A DNA stretch of 64,000 nt from Cordylochernes scorpioides (lineage: Eukaryota; Arthropoda; Arachnida; Pseudoscorpiones; Chernetidae). Positions within the stretch are counted from its first letter, which is position 1; each line of letters begins with the position of its first letter. The stretch spans positions 60,956,500 through 61,020,499 of the forward strand of contig CP092863.1 of NCBI GenBank assembly GCA_030710605.1, in the 5' to 3' direction. Shown here one piece after another: positions 56,201 to 64,000 of this stretch. Both the position numbers and the translations under genes were made by a program. The notes under the pieces were generated by a model. The model saw only the letters and a list, made by a program, of their open reading frames with translations. It was not told where the DNA came from and made no database searches.

Positions 56201-59200
56201 TCAATTTTCGACAGTAGTTCTTTTTCCATTCTTGCATTTGGTGTTCTACTAACTGAAGCTCCATTGTCGACAGTAGTTCTTTCTTCCATTCTTGTATTTG
56301 GTGTTCTACTAACTGAATCTCCATTGTCGACAGTAGTACTATCTATCATTCTTGTATTTGCTATTCTACTAACTGAAGCTCCATTGTCGACAGTAGTTCT
56401 TTCTTCCATTCTCGTATTTGGTGTTCTAATAACTGAAGCTCCATTGTCGACAGTAGTTCTTTTTCCATTTTTGTATTTGTTGTTCTACTAACTGAAGCTC
56501 CATGTCGACAGTAGTTCTTTCTTCCATTCTTGTATTTGGTGTTCTACTAAATGATTCTCTATTGTCGACAGTAGTTCTTTCTATCATTCTTGTATTTGCT
56601 GTTCTACTAACTGAAGCTCCATTGTCGACAGTAGTTCTTTTTCCATTCTTGTTTTTGATGTTCTATTAAATGAAGCTCCATTGTCGACAGTAGTTCTTTT
56701 TCCATTCTTGTATTTGGTGTTCTACTAACTGAAGCTCCATTGTCGACAGTAGTTCTTTTTCCATTCTTGTATTTGGTGTTCTACTAACTGTAGCTCCATT
56801 GTCGATAGTAGTTCTCTCTATCATTCTTGTATTTGGTGTTCTACTAACTGAAGCTCCATTGTCGACAGTAGTTTTTTTTTCCATTCTTGTATTTGGTGTT
56901 CCACTAACTGAAGCTCAATTTTCGACAGTAGTTCTTTTTCCATTCTTGTATTTGGTGTTCTACTAACTGAAGCTCCATTGTCGACAGTAGTTCTTTTTCC
57001 CATTCTTGTATTTGGTGTTCTACTAACTGTAGCTCCATTGTCGACAGTAGTTCTTTTTCCATTCTTGTATTTGGTGTTCTACTAACTGTGGCTCCATTGT
57101 CGACAGTAGTTCTTTCTTCCATTCTTGTATTTGGTGTTCTACTAACTGTAGCTCCATTGTCGAGAGTAGTTCTTTTTCCATTCTTTTATATGGTGTTCTA
57201 CTAACTCTAGCTCCATTGTCGACAGTAGTTCTTTTTCCATTCTTGTATTTGGTGTTCTACTAACTGTGGCTCCATTGTCGACAGTAGTTCTTTCTTCCAT
57301 TCTTGTATTTGGTGTTCTACTAACTGTAGCTCCATTGTCGAGAGTAGTTCTTTTTCCATTCTTGTATTTGGTGTTCTACTAACTGTTGCTCCATTGTAGT
57401 CAGTAGTTCTTTTTCCATTCTTGTATTTGGCGTTCTACTAACTGTAGCTCCATTGTCGACAGTAGTTCTTTTTCCATTCTTGTATTTGGTGTTCCACTAA
57501 CTGAAGCTCAATTTTCGACAGTAGTTCTTTTTCCATTCTTGCATTTGGTGTTCTACTAACTGAAGCTCCATTGTCGACAGTAGTTCTTTCTTCCATTCTT
57601 GTATTTGGTGTTCTACTAACTGAATCTCCATTGTCGACAGTAGTACTATCTATCATTCTTGTATTTGCTATTCTACTAACTGAAGCTCCATTGACGACAG
57701 TAGTTCTTTTTCCATTCTCGTATTTGGTGTTCTAATAACTGAAGCTCCATTGTCGACAGTAGTTCTTTTTCCATTTTTGTATTTGTTGTTCTACTAACTG
57801 AAGCTCCATGTCGACAGTAATTCTTTCTTCCATTCTTGTATTTGGTGTTCTACTAAATGATTCTCTATTGTCGACAGTAGTTCTTTCTATCATTCTTGTA
57901 TTTGCTGTTCTACTAACTGAAGCTCCATTGTCGACAGTAGTTCTTTTTCCATTCTTGTTTTTGATGTTCTATTAAATGAAGCTCCATTGTCGACAGTAGT
58001 TCTTTTTCCATTCTTGTATTTGGTGTTCTACTAACTGAAGCTCCATTGTCGACAGTAGTTCTTTTTCCATTCTTGTATTTGGTGTTCTACTAACTGTAGC
58101 TCCATTGTCGATAGTAGTTCTCTCTATCATTCTTGTATTTGGTGTTCTACTAACTGTAGCTCCATTGTCGACAGTAGTTCTTTTTTCCATTCTTGTATCT
58201 GGTGTTCTACTAACTAAAGCTCCATTGTCAACAATAGTTCTTTTTTCCATTCTTGTATCTGGTGTACTACTAAATGAAGCTCTATTGTCGACAGTAGTTC
58301 TTTTTCGATTCTTGTATTTCGTGTTCTACAAACTGAAGCTCCATTGTCGACAGTAGTTCTTTTTCCATTCTTGTATTTGGTGTTCTACTAACTGTAGCTC
58401 CATTGTCGATAGTAGTTCTCTCTATCATTCTTGTATTTGGTGTTCTACTAACTGTAGCTCCATTGTCGACAGTAGTTCTTTTTCCATTCTTGTATCTGGT
58501 GTTCTACTAACTAAAGCTCCATTGTCAACAATAGTTCTTTTTTCCATTCTTGTATTTGGTGTACTACTAAATGAAGCTCTATTGTCGACAGTAGTTCTTT
58601 CTATCATTCTTGTATTTGCTGTTCTACTAACTGAAGCTCCATTGTCGACAGTAGTTCTTTTTCCATTCTTGTATTTGATGTTCTATTAAATGAAGCTCCA
58701 TTGTCGACAGTAGTTCTTTTTCCATTCTTGTATTTGGTGTTCTACTAACTGAAGCTCCATTGTCGACAGTAGTTCTTTTTCCATTCTTGTATTTGGTGTT
58801 CTACTAACTGTAGCTCCATTGTCGATAGTAGTTCTCTCTATCATTCTTGTATTTGGTGTTCTATTAACTGTAGCTCCATTGTCGACAGTAGTTCTTTTTC
58901 CATTCTTGTATCTGGTGTTCTACTAACTAAAGCTCCATTGTCAACAATAGTTCTTTTTTCCATTCTTGTATTTGGTGTACTACTAAATGAAGCTCTATTG
59001 TCGACAGTAGTTCTTTTTCCATTCTTGTATTTCGTGTTCAACTAACTGAAGCTCCATTGTCGACAGTAGTTCTTTTTCTATTCTTGTATTTGGTGTTCTA
59101 CTAACTGAAGCTCCATTGTCTACAGTAGTTCTTTCTATCATTCTTGTATTTGGTGTTCTACTAACTGAAGCTCCATTGTCGACAGTAGTTCTTTCTTCCA

Positions 59201-61596
59201 TTCTTGTATTTGGTGTTCTACTAACTGTAGCTCTATTGTCGACAGTAGTTCTTTTTCCATTCTTGTATTTGATGTTCTACTAACTGAAGCTCCATTGTCG
59301 ACAGTAATTCTTACTTCCATTCTTGTATTTGATGTTCTACTAACTGAAGCTCCATTGTCGACAGTAGTTCTTTTTCTATTCTTGTATTTGGTGTTCTGAT
59401 AACTGAAGTTCCATTGTCGACAGTAGTTCTTTCTTCCATTCTTGTATTTGGTGTTCTACTAACTGTAGCTCCATTGTCTACAGTAGTTCTTTCTATCATT
59501 CTTGTATTTGGTGTTCTACTAACTGTAGCTCCATTGTCGACAGTAGTTCTTTTTCCATTCTTGTATTTGGTGTTCTACTAACTGTGGCTCCATTGTCGAC
59601 AGTAGTTCTTTCTTCCATTCTTGTATTTGGTGTTCTACTAACTGTAGCTCCATTGTCGAGAGTAGTTCTTTTTCCATTCTTGTATTTGGCGTTCTACTAA
59701 CTGTAGCTCCATTGTCGACAGTAGTTCTTTTTCCATTCTTGTATTTGGTGTTCCACTAACTGAAGCTCAATTTTCGACAGTAGTTCTTTTTCCATTCTTG
59801 TATTTGGTGTTCTACTAACTGAAGCTCCATTGTCGACAGTAGTTCTTTTTCCCATTCTTGTATTTGGTGTTCTACTAACTGTAGCTCCATTGTCGACAGT
59901 AGTTCTTTTTCCATTCTTGTATTTGGTGTTCTACTAACTGTGGCTCCATTGTCGACAGTAGTTCTTTCTTCCATTCTTGTATTTGGTGTTCTACTAACTG
60001 TATCTCCATTGTCGAGAGTAGTTCTTTTTCCATTCTTTTATATGGTGTTCTACTAACTCTAGCTCCATTGTCGACAGTAGTTCTTTTTCCATTCTTGTAT
60101 TTGGTGTTCTACTAACTGTGGCTCCATTGTCGACAGTAGTTCTTTCTTCCATTCTTGTATTTGGTGTTCTACTAACTGTAGCTCCATTGTCGAGAGTAGT
60201 TCTTTTTCCATTCTTGTATTTGGTGTTCTACTAACTGTTGCTCCATTGTAGTCAGTAGTTCTTTTTCCATTCTTGTATTTGGCGTTCTACTAACTGTAGC
60301 TCCATTGTCGACAGTAGTTCTTTTTCCATTCTTGTATTTGGTGTTCCACTAACTGAAGCTCAATTTTCGACAGTAGTTCTTTTTCCATTCTTGCATTTGG
60401 TGTTCTACTAACTGAAGCTCCATTGTCGACAGTAGTTCTTTCTTCCATTCTTGTATTTGGTGTTCTACTAACTGAATCTCCATTGTCGACAGTAGTACTA
60501 TCTATCATTCTTGTATTTGCTATTCTACTAACTGAAGCTCCATTGTCGACAGTAGTTCTTTCTTCCATTCTCGTATTTGGTGTTCTAATAACTGAAGCTC
60601 CATTGTCGACAGTAGTTCTTTTTCCATTTTTGTATTTGTTGTTCTACTAACTGAAGCTCCATGTCGACAGTAGTTCTTTCTTCCATTCTTGTATTTGGTG
60701 TTCTACTAAATGATTCTCTATTGTCGACAGTAGTTCTTTCTATCATTCTTGTATTTGCTGTTCTACTAACTGAAGCTCCATTGTCGACAGTAGTTCTTTT
60801 TCCATTCTTGTTTTTGATGTTCTATTAAATGAAGCTCCATTGTCGACAGTAGTTCTTTTTCCATTCTTGTATTTGGTGTTCTACTAACTGAAGCTCCATT
60901 GTCGACAGTAGTTCTTTTTCCATTCTTGTATTTGGTGTTCTACTAACTGTAGCTCCATTGTCGATAGTAGTTCTCTCTATCATTCTTGTATTTGGTGTTC
61001 TACTAACTGTAGCTCCATTGTCGACAGTAGTTCTTTTTTCCATTCTTGTATCTGGTGTTCTACTAACTAAAGCTCCATTGTCAACAATAGTTCTTTTTTC
61101 CATTCTTGTATCTGGTGTACTACTAAATGAAGCTCTATTGTCGACAGTAGTTCTTTTTCCATTCTTGTATTTCGTGTTCAAATAACTGAAGCTCCATTGT
61201 CGACAGTAGTTCTTTTTCTATTCTTGTATTTGTTGTTCTACTAACTGAAGCTCCATTGTCTACAGTAGTTCTTTCTATCATTCTTGTATTTGGTGTTCTA
61301 CTAACTGAAGCTCCATTGTCGACAGTAGTTCTTTCTTCCATTCTTGTATTTGGTGTTCTACTAACTGTAGCTCTATTGTCGACAGTAGTTCTTTTTCCAT
61401 TCTTGTATTTGGTATTCTACTAACTGAAGCTCCATTGTCGACAGTAGTTCTTTCTATCATTCTTGTATTTGGTGTTCTACTAACTGTAGCTCCATTGTCG
61501 AAAGTAGTTATTTTTCCATTCTTGTATTTGGTGTTCTACTAACTGTATCTCCATTGTCGACAGTAGTTCTTTTTCCATTCTTGTATTTGGTGTTCT
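53279..61596. repeat. Tandem 4159-bp higher-order duplication in the satellite
   Basis: Unit patterns at 53279-57437 recur at 57438 onward with the same variants in the same order: the sequences at 53279, 54266, 55152 and 56131 reappear at 57438, 58425, 59311 and 60290, each 4159 bp later. A shorter internal offset (2852 bp, 53279 to 56131) shows a nested duplication. The right edge of the second copy is approximate. Confidence 0.85.
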
Positions 61597-63112
61597 GATA
61601 ACTGAAGCTCCATTGTCGACAGTAGTTCTTTCTTCCATTCTTGTATTTGGTGTTCTACTAACTGAAGCTCCATTGTCGACAGTAGTTATTTTTCCATTCT
61701 TGTATTTGGTGTTCTACTAACTGAAGCTCCATTGTCGACAGTAGTTCTTTTTCCATTCTTGTGTTTGTTGTTATACTAACTGTAGCTCCATTGTCGACAG
61801 TAGTTCTTTTTCCATTCTTGTATTTGGTGTTCTGATAACTGAAGCTCCATTGTCGAAAGTAGTTCTTTCTTCCATTCTTGTATTTGGTGTTCTACTAACT
61901 GAAGCTCCATTGTCGACAATAGTTCTTTTTCCATTCTTTTATTTGGTGTTCTACTAACTGTAGCTCCATTGTCGACAGTAGTTATTTTTCCATTCTTGTA
62001 TTTGGTGTTCTACTAACTGAAGCTCCATTGTCGACAGTAGTTCTTTTTTCATTCTTGTATTTGGTGTTCTACTAACTGTGGCTCCATTGTCGACAGTAGT
62101 TCTTTCTTCCATTCTTGTATTTGGCGTTCAACTAACTGTAGCTCCATTGTCTACAGTAGTTATTTTTCCATTCCTGTATTTGGTGTTCTATTAACTGAAG
62201 CTCCATTGTCGACAGTAGTTCTTTTTTATTTTTGTATTTGGTGTTCTACTTACTGAAGCTCCATTGTCGACAGTAGTTCTTTTTACATTCTTGTATTTGG
62301 TGGTCTACTAACTGTAGCTCCATTGTCGACAGTAGTTCTTTCTATCATTCTTGTATTTGGTGTTCTACTAACTGTAGCTCCATTGTCGACAGTAGTTATT
62401 TTTCCATTCTTGTATTTGGTGTTCTACTAACTGAAGCTCCATTGTCGACAGTAGTTCTTTTTTCATTCTTGTATTTGGTGTTCTACTAACTGTGGCTCCA
62501 TTGTCGACAGTAGTTCTTTCTTCCATTCTTGTATTTGGCGTTCAACTAACTGTAGCTCCATTGTCTACAGTAGTTATTTTTCCATTCCTGTATTTGGTGT
62601 TCTATTAACTGAAGCTCCATTGTCGACAGTAGTTCTTTTTTATTTTTGTATTTGGTGTTCTACTTACTGAAGCTCCATTGTCGACAGTAGTTCTTTTTAC
62701 ATTCTTGTATTTGGTGGTCTACTAACTGTAGCTCCATTGTCGACAGTAGTTCTTTCTATCATTCTTGTATTTGGTGTTCTACTAACTGTAGCTCCATTGT
62801 CGACAGTAGTTCTTTTTACATTCTTGTATTTGGTGTTCTACTAACTGAAGCTCCATTGTCGACAGTAGTTCTTTGTATCATTCTTGTATTTGGTGTTCTA
62901 CCAACTGAAGCTCCATTGTCGACCGTAATTCTTTCTTCCATTCTTGTATTTGGTGTTTTACTAATTGTAGCTCTATTGTCGACAGTAGTTCTTTTTCCAT
63001 TCTTGTATTTGGTGTTCTACTAACTGTAGCTCCATTGTCGACAGTAGTTCTTTTTCCATTCTTGTATTTGGTGTTCTACTAACTGTAACTCCATTGTAGT
63101 TGTTTTTTCCAT

Positions 63113-63428
63113 TCTTATCCTCTCTGGCCAGTACTATAATGTATGATACATTAGCGAGCCATCTTTTATGAGAATTCGAAACTATTATAAAGTACATGAT
63201 TCTTTTAAGATATATATATATATATATTACACAATTTTCTACTCTCCTAACTGCCTTTTATTAATTATTCATTGTAGTGAGTACAGTAAAAATTGTTTAA
63301 TTTTTAAAATAACGCGTCTATAATAGTTTCGAATTCTCACTATAATGTATATATAGGACGTGGAATTTCTCTACTTGAAGATTTCCTTATCTCCGACTGA
63401 AGATGAAAGATAAGACAGTTATGTGCAG
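63113..63428. mobile_element. Degraded type 3 palindromic element, then intron 8 end
   Basis: 63126-63345 carries aattcgaaactattataaag ... ctataatagtttcgaattc arms and aattttctactctcctaact ... agtacagtaaaaattgttta, a worn relative of 8150-8462. The intron ends with the acceptor tatgtgcag (63420-63428). Confidence 0.6.
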
Positions 63429-63506
63429 GTAGAGAACCTCTACGTCTACGTGGGCCATGAAGCCGAGGCCATCAAGGATGGGAAGATTGAAGGATCCTTA
63501 GCCTCC
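63429..63506 (+). CDS. M13 (neprilysin-like) exon 9
   Basis: 78 nt, 26 codons, phase 0 at both ends: VENLYVYVGHEAEAIKDGKI then EGSLAS. The position after 'AxxKxxxi' corresponds to the family 'kxixxxiGyPdxixd' segment; here GYP is GHE. Donor gtaagt at 63507. The exon lies 26.1 kb downstream of exon 8 across the satellite. The similarity is short, but frame, phase, acceptor and donor all fit. Confidence 0.75.
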
Positions 63507-64000
63507 GTAAGTTGGAAAAAGAAGACTCCTCTCTTTCAATATTTCTATATATTCATTCCAATAGCAGAGATATATGAAGTATGTGTATGTAAGTATTTTA
63601 AAAATAATTTGTTCACTATTAGGATAATTTGTCTTATTAGTGATGAACCCTATCAAAGGTGTAATATTTTAGAACGCTGTGTGTGAGAGAGACAACATCA
63701 AAACAAAATTACAACAAGATTACAGCTATCAGAAATATAAATTATAAATATATATATGTGATGATTTAAGACCATGGAATTGTTGTAAATAATCCAGATA
63801 TCTACTACCCCATGTTCCACCACGTGACTGTATATAACTTCTTATTTACTGCAAATAGAAAGCCTCAACTAACATCAATCTGTTCCGCGTAAGAATCTAA
63901 TAAAGTATAGCAACTGTACAGATAGAAGGAATGGAGAATAACAGGAGAAAATTAAGGTTAAAACTAATCAGGCTTAGGTGAGAATAGGAGAGTAGGCCTA
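63507..64000. other. Start of the next intron; nothing recognised
   Basis: AT-rich sequence without a further M13 exon. The catalytic exons (HExxH, later ExxxD) must lie to the right of the window if the gene is complete. Confidence 0.5.

Larger units (their letters stand above)
38640..63112. repeat. 59/60-bp satellite, about 24.5 kb, about 410 units (intron 8)
   Basis: Unit on the plus strand: gtagttctttttccattctt + gtatttggtgttctactaac + tgtagctccattgtcgaca. Unit length alternates between 59 (tttttccattc) and 60 (tttcttccattc or tttctatcattc). Variable sites include ctgtagctcc/ctgaagctcc/ctgtggctcc and gtcgaca/gtcgaga/gtctaca. Many short frames on both strands are by-products of the repeat. 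Nested higher-order copies are visible (offsets 1361, 1243, 1721 and 4159 bp). Confidence 0.97.

Noticed and set aside
38640..63112. CRISPR array
   Set aside because: Units are contiguous near-identical satellite monomers without unique spacers, and the genome is eukaryotic.
38641..63197. Dozens of 60-160 codon frames on both strands
   Set aside because: All are translations of the 59/60-bp satellite and break whenever 59- and 60-bp units alternate.

Overview
This is a eukaryotic, AT-rich, repeat-choked window from an invertebrate, most likely an arthropod. A chelicerate is a guess, based only on the general look of the Ty3/gypsy Pol protein. Evidence for a eukaryote: split genes with GT/AG introns, mariner, gypsy, RTE/SINE-like and LINE remnants, and very long tandem arrays. 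The window holds no bacterial-style operons.

The only host gene I can support is an M13 (neprilysin/ECE-like) metallopeptidase on the + strand. I assembled nine exons by hand: 15738-15899, 19827-19910, 25554-25762, 25817-25993, 27631-27711, 32815-32951, 36582-36831, 37229-37327 and 63429-63506. All splice phases agree. They give 425 codons of the N-terminal M13 domain. The cytoplasmic/transmembrane start lies upstream and was not found. The zinc-binding HExxH exons lie beyond the right edge. The introns are filled with different tandem arrays: 63 bp (23.5-25.4 kb), 28 bp (26.5-26.7 kb), 94/95 bp (32.9-35.1 kb) and a 24.5-kb array of 59/60-bp units (38.6-63.1 kb, with a 100-N assembly gap). 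The 94-bp array begins exactly at the exon 6 splice donor and repeats that donor about 22 times.

Layout. 0-3.5 kb: a 42-bp minisatellite with about 81 units. 3.5-9.1 kb: a GC-rich patch, palindromic elements, a pogo-like MITE, a dead mariner and a retroposon copy. 9.12-14.32 kb: a complete, very young Ty3/gypsy element on the minus strand with identical 338-bp LTRs, a 4-bp target duplication and a canonical -1 frameshift site between gag and pol. 14.3-23.5 kb: palindromic MITE-like elements, tRNA-like cassettes and LINE 3' ends around exons 1 and 2. 25.5-37.4 kb: exons 3-8 interspersed with retroposons. 37.35-38.62 kb: a dead DD41D mariner-like element. The 59/60-bp satellite then runs almost to exon 9.

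The most interesting non-gene signal is a set of palindromic mobile elements that carry hammerhead-ribozyme cores. Two look intact (15400-15454 on +, 18313-18366 on -). Several others (near 4.45, 7.4, 14.8, 20.4, 21.3, 23.4, 26.1, 31.05 and 32.2 kb) look like decayed versions of the same layout. Penelope-like elements and retrozymes are known to carry such ribozymes, but no Penelope-type protein is visible here.
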